This document shows positions 1-10,423 of a stretch of 64,000 bases of DNA, in pieces. The DNA lies in contig CP087214.1 of NCBI GenBank assembly GCA_020912385.1, positions 1,054,001 through 1,118,000 on the forward strand, written 5' to 3'. The notes under the pieces are model-generated. The model was not told the origin of the DNA. It saw only the letters and a program-made list of their open reading frames with translations, and ran no database searches. The position numbers were made by a program, and so were the translations under genes. The stretch's first letter is position 1; each line of letters begins with the position of its first letter. Source of the stretch: Neofusicoccum parvum. Lineage: Eukaryota > Ascomycota > Dothideomycetes > Botryosphaeriales > Botryosphaeriaceae.

Positions 1-3000
1 TCGATCTTCGTCGCACCGTCGAGACGAAGGTAGCGATAGCCGTAAATGTTGAGGAACTGTTCCAGGATGTCGAGAACCTTTGTCATTTGAGTAAAGATGA
101 GCGCTCTGTGGCCGCCAGCTTGCAGGTCACGCAAGAGCTTCGCAAGACGCTGAAGTTTGCCACAGTCATACTGTAGAAGACGCTTATCTGGGAACGCAAT
201 AGATAGTCGGACACGAGACTCGTGAAATGGGTCTGGGCGTTTGATGGCTTGCGAACTGCGGAGCATGGCCACACGCTGCGAGCCAAAAGTCAATGCCGGG
301 AGATCGTTTGCCACGGCTGCAGGAGTAACGCAGCTGAATTTCTGGATCGTCGACTTGAAGGATTCAGAGCGTTCCTCCAGCGTAGGCACTATCGTTGGCC
401 AGAGCGAATGCGTGTTCATGAACCAATCACCATAGTTTTGCTTCTTCCTTGGGCCTCTTGACGCAATAATCTGCTGAGGGGAGTCGTTGATGGTGAGGCG
501 TTCAATCAGCCCGCGACCGTAGATTGGCTTTCGTTGCGCCCGCTGACGCGTGACACGAAGGCAGTTCTGGAGATGCTCAAGAATAGACCTTTCGGATCCG
601 TCTTCGAGATAACTTAGCACAGAACCGGTGGTCCTCCCGTCAACTTGGCTTGAAGGTTTGAGACGGTTGGTCTGCCGTTCAATGAGTCCCTCGAAGGGTC
701 GGATGGCCTGGATCGCTTGGATTCGCTGGCTCTGAATAGCCGATGTGGTCTCGTTTTTGACAAGGTCGAGGTTGAGGAAGTCAAAGTTGACTTTCTCGTC
801 CTCCTCTTGAAGAAAACGCTTGCGCACAAGCAAGTCCTTAATCTCGAAATCGGCTACGACAGATTTCTGCATTGCGAACGAAGTGACGATCTGCCTAGTC
901 TCAAACAGATCCGGATGGTTACAGACTTTGCGAAGAGACATCAGACAGTTCATGATGGACATGTAATTGCCACCGGATAGGATCTGCCGAGTATCCGCTC
1001 TGCCCATGAATCCGTCATAGAGCTGCCTCTGCCTCTTGGAAAGGCGGCAGTAGACAACGTGTTCGTACTTTCCCGGCATCTGTTTCTCCACGTCCGCCTT
1101 CAGTCTCCGGAGCAAGTAAGGACGCAAGACCTCGTGCAATTGCTTGACAGTGGCTTGGGCCTCTGCATCAAGCTCTTGCCTGCCTTGATCGAGAATTTGG
1201 TTTGCTGGACGGGCTAGTGCAGTGGTGAAATTGCTTAACGCTGCAAACCCACCATTTCCGTCGTCTCCAGATGGCATGAGGAAGAAGAGCAGTGACCAAA
1301 GCTCCTGCAGGTTGTTCTGAAGTGGGGTACCGGTGAGAAGGAGTCGCTTGGAGGTCTTGAAGGTGAGTAGTGTCTGCCATCGTTGAGTCTGGAAATTCTT
1401 GATGTTGTGGGCCTCGTCTAGGATCAGGTAGTGCCAGCTGCGCTTCTTGAATGCTGCTGCATCATGGAGAATCAGCTGGTATGAGGTGATGACGACGTTC
1501 CACATGTCATCGTTCATCCAACCCTGGCGTTTGCGCTTCCGTTCCTCAATTGATCCGTAGTACGCAAGTACCTTGAATCCGGGACAGAACTTTTTGATCT
1601 CCATCTCCCAGTTGAGCATGACACTCGTGGGGACGACAACAAGATGCGGCCCCCAAACGCCCTTTTCGACTGCTAAGTGTGCGAGCAACGCGATTGTCTG
1701 GATGGTCTTTCCCAAACCCATCTCATCAGCGAGGATGCCGTTCGTGTCGCCAGCGTAGAGCCCAGCAAGCCAGTCCAAGCCCTCGTGTTGATAAGGGCGC
1801 AATTTGCCGCGGAACAAAGCTGGAACCGGTGTCTTCATTGTGGAAAGGGATTCAACAACCTCCTCAACCTCATCCTCCTCATCTTTCTTGACTTCACTGG
1901 AAGGCTGCACGTCTTCCATAGAATCAATGGTAGTAGCCTCCTTTGGAAGAGATTGTGCCTCAGCAACGCCATTCGTTGACTTTGCCGTGGCTGGCTCCTG
2001 ATCTAGAATGGTTTCGCTTGGTTCTTCAACATGGCCATTCTCCACTGGCTCAGACGGGGCATCTTCCATGAGTTCCGGGTCCTCTTCAGGCGGAGGTGTG
2101 CCCTCGTCGTCCGGTGACACTGGCTCCGCGGTTTCGTCTAGCTGTTCGGCAGCTTTTCGTTTCAAATCCGAAATTTCCTGGGCAGTAAGGAAGCCCCACG
2201 TACCCAAGCCATTATCATCGTTTTCTTCACTTTCCTCCTCATCCTCATCCTCATCATCTTCCTCTGTGGCACTGCCTTCATCGGTGTCGGAGTCCATGTT
2301 CATATCAGAATCGTCATCCATTAGAATGTCGTCAACTTCCTCCAACTGAACATTTGCAGGGTCGATGCCGTTTGACTTTGATTCGTCCATGACAGAGTCC
2401 AACGCTGGAGAATCGTCAGATTTGTCCTTGTGGCCGTTCGTGAGTAGGCTAGCCAAGCCGGGTTCGTCGTCATCTTCATCATCCTCTTCATCCTCTCCTT
2501 CTTCGTTCTCTTCGTCCTCGTCGTCCTGGTCCAGATCGGATGAAAGCAGATCCGGCAGTTGTAATTTCGCGTATTTCTCCCGGAGTTGTTCCTGAGTGAG
2601 ATTGGCGTCATCGTCGTCAGGGAGAGGACCGTCTTCTTCACTGTCATCACTGGACATATTTTCCGAACCCACATCTGACCCTTCACCCTTTTCAGTCTCA
2701 CCTTCCCGCCCTGCCATACTTGATGCTGGCCTCGTGCTAGCCATCCGACTTTCAGTATCTCCGTCCATATCATCGTCCTCGTCCATGAACGATTCAAAAT
2801 CATCCTCGTCGTCGCTGCTCTGCATCGAGCCAGCCATGTTTCTCCTCTCTTTCAGCAGAGCAGTAGAATGGTTTAACAGCGATTTCATCGTCTGCTTACC
2901 CAAAGCCTCCTGCTCTTCCAACCAACGGTCTTGCCGCCTCTTGTCAACTTCAGCCTTCACCAACATCCATGTCTGCTGCAAGTCCCTCACAAGCTGCCTG

Positions 3001-4247
3001 TAGCGTTTCTCTGCGTCCTCCTTCTCTTCTGCTTCGAGCTCCTCCTTAGTCTTTGGTCTCTCCGCGTCCAGCTTTGCTTGTTTAGCATCTTGCCGTGCTC
3101 TCCACGCTTCTGCACACTCGTGCGCCAACCTCCGAGCAGACTGTACGTGCTCCCTATGTTCCTTCACAAGCAACTTGCGGAAGTGACACGCGTGAGCGGC
3201 AATATGGTCCCAAAGCCCGTATTGAAGCGGCGGCTCTTCCTCCGCCTCAATGGCATACTTGGAGCACCTCTCTTCGCTCAGCACACCACCAGGCTCTGCC
3301 GCATCTAGAATCCGCAGCCGCAGCAGGGCCTCCTCTTTTGCTTCCTCCGGTGTCAATTTCCTGAGGTCTTCGCCGGCCAACGGGTCGTCCTGTTCGAGCC
3401 AGCGAGCAAATGAAGAGTTCTCATCTCCGGGCTGCGCGTGGAGCGGGTGCAGGTAGGGAAGGTCGACAGGCCCCCCCAGCGTGAGTTTCAGGCGTGGCGC
3501 ACGAGAAGCATCAGCAGAGTATTTATTTGGAGATGTGTTTGCCTCCGCGTTCATTGCTTCGCTTATGCGGCCTGACTTCCTCCGCGGCACGCCATTTGGC
3601 GTCGAGTTTGTCTCGGCACGTGTTCGACGGGATGTGCCATTTGCGGAGCTCGCGCCGGCCTGTAAACGCGCGGGTGTAGCATTGGCCGATTCGGCGGTTC
3701 TCGACTTGCGGGGGGTCTTGTGGGCGGGCGACTGGGCGGCGGAGGACCTGGCGGCGGCGTGCTGGGGCTTCATGGCCTTCGGAGCGGGGGACGCGGTAGC
3801 CTTGCGGCCATTCTGGGAGCCTGCAGTCTTGGTGAGATTGCTTGTCGAGGTCGACTTCTGCAGCGCGCGGCGGGATGAGCGCCGCGTGTCGGGCTGGGGC
3901 GACTGCTCCATGGGCAGCAGGTTCATGCGGCCGGAGCGGCGTTTGCCATCGACCATGAAGGATGTCGGGCCCTCGGCCTCGATGCGCCTCCACGGCGGAG
4001 ACGGAGGACGCGATGGCCGCTGCGAATCATCGAGCTTGCGGCGCTTGCTGGGCGGGCCGCCGCCGGGCGTGGCGGAACGGTCGGTGGGCACGTCATCGCC
4101 GTGAGGCTGGCCGTTGGTGCAGGGTTGCGGCGTCAGGTCGAGGCCGTTGGCATCTGGGGCATGGTTGTCGCTGGTGGCGGGCGCGTCGAGGTGGTTTGCG
4201 GCGTGGTGGGTGCTCTCGTCGCGCTCGAGAACATCCGTGTTTTGCAT
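1..4247 (-). CDS. SWR1: Helicase SWR1, SWR1 chromatin-remodelling ATPase (C-terminus beyond left edge)
   Basis: Catalytic Snf2-family subunit of the nuclear SWR1 complex, which exchanges H2A for H2A.Z. One uninterrupted frame runs from the ATG at 4247 to the window edge (about 1415 codons). The N-terminus carries the family motif SFMVDGKRRSGRMN, encoded near 3925-3965. An HSA-type region with long charged helices lies at about residues 320-465, followed by very acidic Asp/Glu tracts (about 470-720). The ATPase lobe has LADEMGLGKT (Lys847) and DEAHNIKNF (Asp944), the SWR1/INO80 form of the DEAH box, then LLTGTPLQNNL. The second lobe begins near the left edge (ALIFTQMTKVLDILEQF). Frame is kept over 2.5 kb between start and Walker motif, so no intron is needed there. 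It is divergent from the complex I subunit gene. The last few hundred residues are outside the window. Identity is close to certain; the exact start is likely. Confidence 0.95.
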   Translation of the reverse strand, partial: MQNTDVLERDESTHHAANHLDAPATSDNHAPDANGLDLTPQPCTNGQPHGDDVPTDRSATPGGGPPSKRRKLDDSQRPSRPPSPPWRRIEAEGPTSFMVDGKRRSGRMNLLPMEQSPQPDTRRSSRRALQKSTSTSNLTKTAGSQNGRKATASPAPKAMKPQHAAARSSAAQSPAHKTPRKSRTAESANATPARLQAGASSANGTSRRTRAETNSTPNGVPRRKSGRISEAMNAEANTSPNKYSADASRAPRLKLTLGGPVDLPYLHPLHAQPGDENSSFARWLEQDDPLAGEDLRKLTPEEAKEEALLRLRILDAAEPGGVLSEERCSKYAIEAEEEPPLQYGLWDHIAAHACHFRKLLVKEHREHVQSARRLAHECAEAWRARQDAKQAKLDAERPKTKEELEAEEKEDAEKRYRQLVRDLQQTWMLVKAEVDKRRQDRWLEEQEALGKQTMKSLLNHSTALLKERRNMAGSMQSSDDEDDFESFMDEDDDMDGDTESRMASTRPASSMAGREGETEKGEGSDVGSENMSSDDSEEDGPLPDDDDANLTQEQLREKYAKLQLPDLLSSDLDQDDEDEENEEGEDEEDDEDDDEPGLASLLTNGHKDKSDDSPALDSVMDESKSNGIDPANVQLEEVDDILMDDDSDMNMDSDTDEGSATEEDDEDEDEEESEENDDNGLGTWGFLTAQEISDLKRKAAEQLDETAEPVSPDDEGTPPPEEDPELMEDAPSEPVENGHVEEPSETILDQEPATAKSTNGVAEAQSLPKEATTIDSMEDVQPSSEVKKDEEDEVEEVVESLSTMKTPVPALFRGKLRPYQHEGLDWLAGLYAGDTNGILADEMGLGKTIQTIALLAHLAVEKGVWGPHLVVVPTSVMLNWEMEIKKFCPGFKVLAYYGSIEERKRKRQGWMNDDMWNVVITSYQLILHDAAAFKKRSWHYLILDEAHNIKNFQTQRWQTLLTFKTSKRLLLTGTPLQNNLQELWSLLFFLMPSGDDGNGGFAALSNFTTALARPANQILDQGRQELDAEAQATVKQLHEVLRPYLLRRLKADVEKQMPGKYEHVVYCRLSKRQRQLYDGFMGRADTRQILSGGNYMSIMNCLMSLRKVCNHPDLFETRQIVTSFAMQKSVVADFEIKDLLVRKRFLQEEDEKVNFDFLNLDLVKNETTSAIQSQRIQAIQAIRPFEGLIERQTNRLKPSSQVDGRTTGSVLSYLEDGSERSILEHLQNCLRVTRQRAQRKPIYGRGLIERLTINDSPQQIIASRGPRKKQNYGDWFMNTHSLWPTIVPTLEERSESFKSTIQKFSCVTPAAVANDLPALTFGSQRVAMLRSSQAIKRPDPFHESRVRLSIAFPDKRLLQYDCGKLQRLAKLLRDLQAGGHRALIFTQMTKVLDILEQFLNIYGYRYLRLDGATKI

Positions 4248-4635
4248 AGCAAGGGCTTTGGAGGGCCGTCAAACTGTTCAGACCCCCTCTGCACATGCGA
4301 GCGTCGCGTGCGGGGCGCCAAACAGGATGCCGTCTGAAAGTTCAGCGCGCGGGTGATGCAGTGCCGTTGTCAGACATCAGATGGCGGATCTGGCGCGGGC
4401 GCGGGAGGCGAAAAAAGCGCGTGAGCGTGATGATGGGCGACAGAGGCATGCGCCGGCACAAATCAGCGCGCTCATGATTGCCTTAGTCAGACCCGCGCCC
4501 GGGCACGCTCCACCGCCGCCAGCGCCAGCCGTCACCACCACCAGCCCATCCGCCTGCAGCCCGCCCCATTGCGCCCCCGCTGCCACCGTACGCACCCCGC
4601 CAGAGCCGCGTCCGCTGCCGCTGACCCCCGTCCAG
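4248..4635. promoter_or_regulatory. Divergent intergenic region between SWR1 and the NDUFB8-like gene
   Basis: 388 nt between two divergently transcribed genes, so it must hold both 5' leaders and promoters. It is GC-rich and repeatedly C/A/G-biased near the plus-strand start. I see no clear TATA box. A plus-strand ATG at 4381 opens a 151-codon frame that runs through the true start region in another frame; I regard it as chance. Confidence 0.5.
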
Positions 4636-5348
4636 ATGCTCTCGCGAAGAATCGCCGCGGCGCGCCCGCTGACCCGCGCCCTGCGGCCCGTCGCTCCCCA
4701 AGCCTCCCGTCTCCAGGCCCGCATGGCCTCCACCGACGCCGCCGATGTTGAAGATCCCGACATGGTCAGTTCGCCCGCTCGAGTCTCTTTGCTGCCGTGG
4801 AATTGCCGCCTGGATTGCCCGGATAGCTGCAAATGAGGGGCGCTGGAATGGGAGGCTGCGGTACAGAGGGCGGCTTGGCAGGCCTTTCCGCAGGCACAGC
4901 GCGGCATCATCGTCGAGCTGAATTCGACCGCTAACACTCTTCTGCACACAGAACGGTGGCTACGTCAACCCCCCGGCCGTCAAGCGCCAGTTCCGCGACC
5001 CCTACGCCGACTGGTGGGACAAGCAGGAGCGTCGCAACTATGGCGAGCCCCTCCACGAGGACAACGATGTCCTTGCCATCTTCAGTCCCGAGGAGTACAC
5101 GCACTTCACTCCCAACTGGGGCTGGGTCCTGTTCGGCTCTTTCTGGGCCACTTTCGGGACCTTCTGCGGCGTTACCTACTACTTACGTCCCGACAAGCCC
5201 AGCGCACCGAGGACTTTCGGTGACGGTCTGGAGAAGGAGCTCGGTGGGCCCGAGGCTTGGCTCGTAAGCTTATTGCAAATTCTGTTGCTACAGTTCTAAT
5301 GCTAATCTACTCATTTAGGCGAGGAAGGATGGCGAGGATAAGTGGTGA
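4636..5348 (+). CDS. NADH:ubiquinone oxidoreductase ASHI/NDUFB8-type subunit
   Basis: Accessory subunit of the membrane arm of mitochondrial respiratory complex I. Three exons: 4636-4764, 4952-5263 and 5319-5348, giving 156 aa. Introns are 187 nt (branch CTAACAC at 4931) and 55 nt (branch GCTAATC at 5301), both in phase 0. The N-terminus MLSRRIAAARPLTRALRP is an Arg-rich mitochondrial presequence. The first junction restores DPDMNGGYVNPP, followed by KRQFRDPYADWWDKQERRN and EDNDVLAIFSPEEYTHF, typical of fungal NDUFB8 homologues. One membrane segment follows (WGWVLFGSFWATFGTFCGV). The last exon encodes only ten codons ending KDGEDKW. Start choice: an ATG further upstream (4381) gives a Pro/Ala-rich extension unlike any presequence. 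It is convergent with the MFS gene, 175 nt away. Confidence 0.9.
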
Positions 5349-5523
5349 AAGATTACGGAAAGCGCTTGTATTGTACATAAAGTACTGGTCACGGGCCTCA
5401 GACATGGCACCAAATCATTTTCTTGCGTCTGATTTCACTATTAAAAGATCCACAACCATCCATACCAGACGAAGCCGAAAGGGTATTACGCAATAATTAC
5501 TGCACAGGCCTCCGCCGACGCAC

Positions 5524-7651
5524 TCACTGAAAGCCAACAGCAGCTCTGCTCTTTCCTCTTATTCTCTCTCCGTAAACATAGAACAAGTACGGGACAGGAG
5601 CAAGGAGAACACTGATACAACCCAATATCGTGCACGTCCAGTGCACGCCGACGTTTTCATAGAACGGTATACCCGCAACAACCATGCCCCCGGCCACGAC
5701 ATACCTGATCAGCGTGACAGATGCCAACGCCGACGCAGCGAAAATCTCGTACGCATCAATGATATACTGTGTCCGGAGATGAGTAAAGAGAAGGAAGAAC
5801 TACCGGGATCTCTGGTGGACGTACCTGGTAGCATGAGATGAAGACGCACAAAATCCCGTACCCGAACAGCACACTCGCAGCCAACGGACTCCAAATACTT
5901 ATCGACGGGTAACTTGTCCAGGCCATCCAGAAGAGCTACAAAATGATATGACGATGAGTTAGATACGCTGATGCGGAGAGGTAGGGAGTAAAAAGAGGGG
6001 AGGGGGCTGCTCACCGAAACTGGGATCGCAATACTACCACCCAACATCGAGAACCAGAGCCTGAACTCCGGCGGCAGCCTATCGCCCTTGCCCTCCTCCT
6101 GAATCTTCTTCAAATCCCGCTTCGCCCACTTGTAGATCAGCGGCACGAGGGCTGACGCGCCGAACAGACCGATCGCGATGCCCAAGAAGCACAGGCCCGT
6201 GATGCCCTGGCTAGTGCCATGGACCTCGCCGAAGATGTAGTCGTAACCGTCGAGGAAGGTGAAGAGCACGATATAGATGACAGTAAGGTAGAGCGCGACG
6301 AGCATGATGATGGGCTCCGTGAAGGTTAGGTAGAAGGGACGGTACAGGGCGCGCCTGAGGCGCTGCACGAGCGTGTCGCCCATCAACTCGACCTCAGCGA
6401 CGTAGCGGGCGTCGCCGGTGATGCTGCGCAGGTGCCGAGCCTTCCAGCGGAGGAGCACGGGCGGATAGGTCTCCGGTTGGAAGAGAACCACGAGGCCGAG
6501 CACGAGGCCGGACATGATGAGCGTCGTCCACTCGGTCCAGCGCCAGGACACGACGTTGGACTGCGCGATGAAGCCTCCCATGACGGGGCCTGGTTTGTGT
6601 CAGTCAGCACTTTGCCCAGCCCATGCGCCTTTTTCTTCTGCCCCGGTAGTTTCTCTTCTTCCACACTTACCCAGCACCGGTCCCGTAAACGCCGCATTGG
6701 CAAACACCGGGAAAGCCATCACCCTCTCCATCGGATCCCACATATCCGATATCGACCCGCCAGCACATGTCAACGGCGTGCTCCCAAACAAGCCCGCCAG
6801 GAATCGGAACGCCAGTTGTGCGCCAATATTCGGCGCCAGCCCAGACGCCATGATGAAGATCATATACAGCGTCATCGTCACAATGTACACCGGATTCCTG
6901 CCCAGCGTCTCAGAAATCGGACCCGCGAACAGGGCGCCCACCCCGAAGCCCGCAAGATAGAGCCCTGCGCACATCAACGAAAGACAGCAGTCAGCCAGCC
7001 TTCCCAAATTGGCAGGGAGAGGAAGATAAACCGACCGGTCGCCAAGCTCTCCACCACCTCGCTCACCCCAAACTCCCTCGCCGCCTCCCGCACGATCTCG
7101 GCGTCGATGCTGCTCGCCACGCCCACCACGAACCCGATCCCGGCCACCAGCATCGTCGCGAAGACGCGCGGCGCGCGAGCCCAGTTGTGCGGGTTGAGCG
7201 GATCGCCCGCGCCCTCGTAGCCCACCACGAACACCTTCCCATCGCCGCGCGATCGCACGCTGACACCCGTCAGGGCGTGGCCGAGCGCCGTGCCGGTGGC
7301 GGAGAGCTGGCGCGTGGATGTCCGGCCGAGGGGCAGTTCTGCGGGCTCTGCGGGCTCGGTTCGAGGAGCGGGGTCGCGGCCTGCTTTCTCTGCGTCTGCC
7401 AGCTGTGCGGGCTGCGCGTCCGCGGCGTCTGAGTGCGTGCCCTCGCCTTTCTCTAGGTCGCGGTCGTCTGTGGATATGTCTGCACCCTGTGGCGGTGAAG
7501 GCTTATCGCTGGTGCTGAAGGAATCCGGAGATGTAGTCGATGCCGGTCGACCAGCTTGCTGCTGCGCCAATGCGGCAGTCTTCTCGCGGTCTCTCTCATG
7601 CTGTTGCTCTAGATGTGTGCGAAACTTGCGGTATTGGATGTATGATTGCAT
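5524..7651 (-). CDS. MFS transporter, DHA1 (drug:H+ antiporter) type
   Basis: Probable plasma-membrane proton antiporter of the DHA1 branch (TPO/FLU1-like multidrug or polyamine transporters); the substrate cannot be told from sequence. Five exons: 7651-7036, 6964-6671, 6589-6015, 5935-5825 and 5766-5524, predicting 612 aa. Introns are 58-82 nt and all junctions keep frame. Residues 1 to about 155 form a hydrophilic, charged cytoplasmic tail. The core begins GDPLNPHNWARAPRV, a DHA1 hallmark before TM1. The loop 2-3 motif reads GPISETLGRNPVY, and the second half contains GPVMGGFIAQ and several clear hydrophobic helices to the end. A 12-TM topology is expected but was not computed. The first intron is supported because reading through it gives a stop, whereas splicing restores LATGLYLAGFGVGALF. 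The upstream gap (7652-8332) carries a palindromic element. Confidence 0.88.
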
Positions 7652-8332
7652 TCTTTTTATTTTTCTTTACAGATGTTTCAAGCGAGGCACAAGAGAAGAG
7701 GCATTGGAGATCCTGATTTGAATATTGGCAAATGGGAAAAGATATAGAAGAAATGGAAATGAGGCTTCGGATTTTGCAGAACCTCGGGAATGCCGTTATT
7801 ACAAATTGCCAATTGACATGCCGCTAAAGGTAGTTCGTTGCTGGTGTTGGGGCTATTGCGGGATAGGAGAGGATGATGACGTCGTTGGGAAGAGGCGCAA
7901 AGCTCATGAAAAGTGGCACGACGGGAGAACGGCATCGAGAAAAGGTGCCTGCCGCCGATCACGAACCCACGCCCGAGACGGTAGGACGTCATATGTAGCG
8001 GGTCATCTATGAGGTCGGTCCCGAAAGTATTGCAACACGCGCACATCTTCATATGAAGTTGAAGCATTCGTCTGGGCGCAAATGCGCAGTGAAAGACACA
8101 AAGCCCATCCGGATGAATGCTTCATCTGCCCATGTGTAAACATACTGTAACGCACGAATAGAAATCGACGGCAACCGGTGAATATGCTCGAAAAATCCGG
8201 GCTCCATATTTTCAGCAATTGAAAGGTATAATACAGCACGCCGTGTTGCGCGCTCTACGCTCTAAATCTGGATAAAAAATCGACCGCCCAGGATTTGCTG
8301 GCACGCGAAAGTCAACCTTAGCAACCAGCCGT
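7652..8332. other. Intergenic region: MFS promoter and MCR1 3' end, with a palindromic element
   Basis: 681 nt between two minus-strand genes, so it holds the MFS promoter and the MCR1 3' region. The stretch next to the MFS start (7652-7680) is T-rich on the plus strand. An imperfect inverted repeat lies at about 8030-8150 and is listed separately. No coding sequence is recognisable. Confidence 0.5.
8030..8150. repeat. MITE-like imperfect palindrome, copy A
   Basis: The left arm contains TGAAGCATTCGTCTGGG (8060-8076). The reverse complement of 8104-8124 reads TGAAGCATTCATCCGGATGGG, so the two arms pair around a spacer of about 30 nt. Weaker arm similarity extends outward to about 8030 and 8150. 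A diverged second copy lies at 21535-21680. There is no ORF inside. Boundaries and any target-site duplication could not be fixed by eye. Confidence 0.55.
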
Positions 8333-9508
8333 CTAGAACTTGTACACCTGGTTCTTGTCGTATCCAAGATCCTTCAGAATGCCCGTCAGCTCGCCCTGGT
8401 CCTGAGGGCTGACCTTGTTCCCGGAAATGGCCTTGTACAGGCCGGGCGGGCCGCAGACGAAGACCTTGACCTTCTCGCCCTCCTTAGGCTCGGGCAGCAC
8501 AGTCTTGAGCAGCTCCTTTGTAACAAAACCCTTGCCCTGAGACCAGTCCGCCGGCGGCTTGTCGAGCGTGTAAAAGGCACGGAAACGCTGGGGATAGGTG
8601 TTCTCGAGCTCGTGAAGCTCCTTCTTCAGCAGAATGTCGTCCTCGGTGATGTTGCCGTAGACAAGCGTGACCTTAGTCTTGTCCTCGGGGTTCTTGAAGA
8701 TGGCACGGATCAGCTGGTACATGGGCGTGATACCAGTGCCACCAGCGATGAGCGCAATGTGCTCATGCTTGTTCGGTGCCCACGCATACTTAGGGAGCGG
8801 ACCCTTAAAGTCGAGGCTTTGGCCGGGCTGCATGTTGTGGAAATGCTCGGACATGGGGCCGCCGGGGTACTTCTTGACTATCAGGTCAAGGTAGCCCTGG
8901 GTATCTGTAGAGAAAAGATCAGACGATGCTTCACTGTAGAGTAACCATGGCGTCCGTACCTTCGTCACTGGTAGGCGTGTATGGGCGCAGAACAGCCTTC
9001 TGCATCTCAGGGCCCTTATACTTGGTCAATAGCGCAGCTGCCTCAATGTCAGCTCTGTCCGTTGTTGTCTACCATATCTAACCGAACGCACATGCAACGT
9101 GGAGACCAGACACGTTGTCCGCCTCGGGAAGCTTGAAGCGGAAGCGCTTGGTGTTGTGGTTGATGTTCTCGACTTCTTCGAGAACCAGCGATACGAAGCC
9201 CTGGTCGCCGCCCTTGAATGCCAATGAGGGTGTGGCGGTCGACTTGGGAACGCTCTGCGATGCGGGGCCGCCGCTGGAGCTCAGGTACCAGTAACCGCCG
9301 GCGGCGGCACCAAGGGCCAGGGCGCCATAGAGCGCGGCATTGGAGCCCTGCTTGGGGGCCTCGGTCGCGTACCTACGGACAGACTGAACGCATCGGGGTG
9401 CTGTCAGCAATGGGCCGGCGACGTGTGTGGTGAACGGCACAGCCGGGCAGGCGGGATGCTTACGTTTCTGAGCGTCGCGGCGGGGCGGAAAACCTGACGG
9501 GCGAACAT
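8333..9508 (-). CDS. MCR1: NADH-cytochrome b5 reductase, mitochondrial (MCR1 type)
   Basis: FAD enzyme that passes electrons from NADH to cytochrome b5 or related acceptors; MCR1 proteins sit at the mitochondrial outer membrane and intermembrane space. Four exons: 9508-9464, 9383-9092, 9037-8960 and 8904-8333, giving 328 aa. Introns are 80, 54 and 55 nt. The N-terminus is Arg-rich ([15 protein letters not shown] then [11 protein letters not shown]) and is followed by a short membrane anchor ([18 protein letters not shown]). The FAD motif is RPYTPTSDE. The NADH-binding motifs are [16 protein letters not shown] and CGPPGLYKA. Splicing of intron 2 restores [16 protein letters not shown], as expected for the family. 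The 45-nt first exon is easily missed; translation from an upstream ATG through the intron gives an unrelated N-terminus. Confidence 0.93.
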
Positions 9509-10423
9509 GTTGGCGGCTGGATGGAACAATTGAGGCAGCGGATGGCCGGGTCTGGCTGTGCACTGAGATGGAGAGGAAGCGGGTCGCGGGAGTCGCGCTC
9601 TGAAAGGCGTGCGCGCAGATCCAGCCGTCGGACCTTCGGACTTGCGCCATGACGCAAGACCTGCCCTGAGCTCCCCCGGACTCCAAGCTCCAGCTCTGCG
9701 TGATTGCTAATCGCTACCTGCTCGGCCTCCGAGCCTGCGCCCCAGCCTCCGGTCTTCTTATGCACATCACCAAGCTCTGTTGTTTGATACGAAGCCCCAC
9801 GCAAAACGTTTGGATACTTGTCGACTGCTGTCTCGCGAGTCAGATGCATTGATTTTCTTCCGCCGTAATTCGCCAGGTCCAAAGGAAGTCTCCTGCACGA
9901 CCTCTTGGTTCTGTGCGTATAAAGCCGCCCCCCTACCACCATTAAACAATGCGAGTTCGGACAAGAGAGAAAGAAAACAAAGAACGAGGCAGATGCAATC
10001 ATCGCTGGCACCCATCTGGCCCATAATATTCCAAAGAGAAGCCAACGAGAACTGCCGGTTTCTCAACAAAGGCCGCCCATTGTGAACACCCAAAAGCCCA
10101 TTCGCCTGCCCCCTTTTTGTTGCTCGCGGGCTATGCTATCCCTCCCAAAGCGCCATGCTATGAATCAATACAAAGATATGTTGCTGTCGCAGTCCCAAAT
10201 CTGTTTTCTGACCCTTAAACGCCGGAATCCTTCCTCGAGCACAATTAATGAGAAGTTTTCCAAAGAACCAAGTATGCACAGCGAAACTACGCCTGAATTC
10301 CCCCGCAGTCGTCAGTTTTCGCAAATCATTCAGGAAAAAATAAGAGACAACGATCGTGTAAAGGCTGATAGTGCCTCCCACGAACGAAGAATAAAGTAAG
10401 GGAAAAAGCATCTATCAAATGTG
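9509..10423. other. Intergenic region upstream of MCR1
   Basis: 915 nt between the MCR1 start and the 3' end of the histidine kinase gene, both on the minus strand. It must hold the MCR1 promoter and the kinase 3' UTR. A TATAAAG occurs on the plus strand at 9918-9924 but no plus-strand gene follows it. Small ORFs of 90-180 codons on both strands show no recognisable protein. Confidence 0.45.

Noticed and set aside
4381..4836. 151-codon ORF as an upstream gene before NDUFB8
   Set aside because: Different frame from the NDUFB8 product, low-complexity Pro/Ala sequence, and it runs across the confirmed first exon and into its intron.
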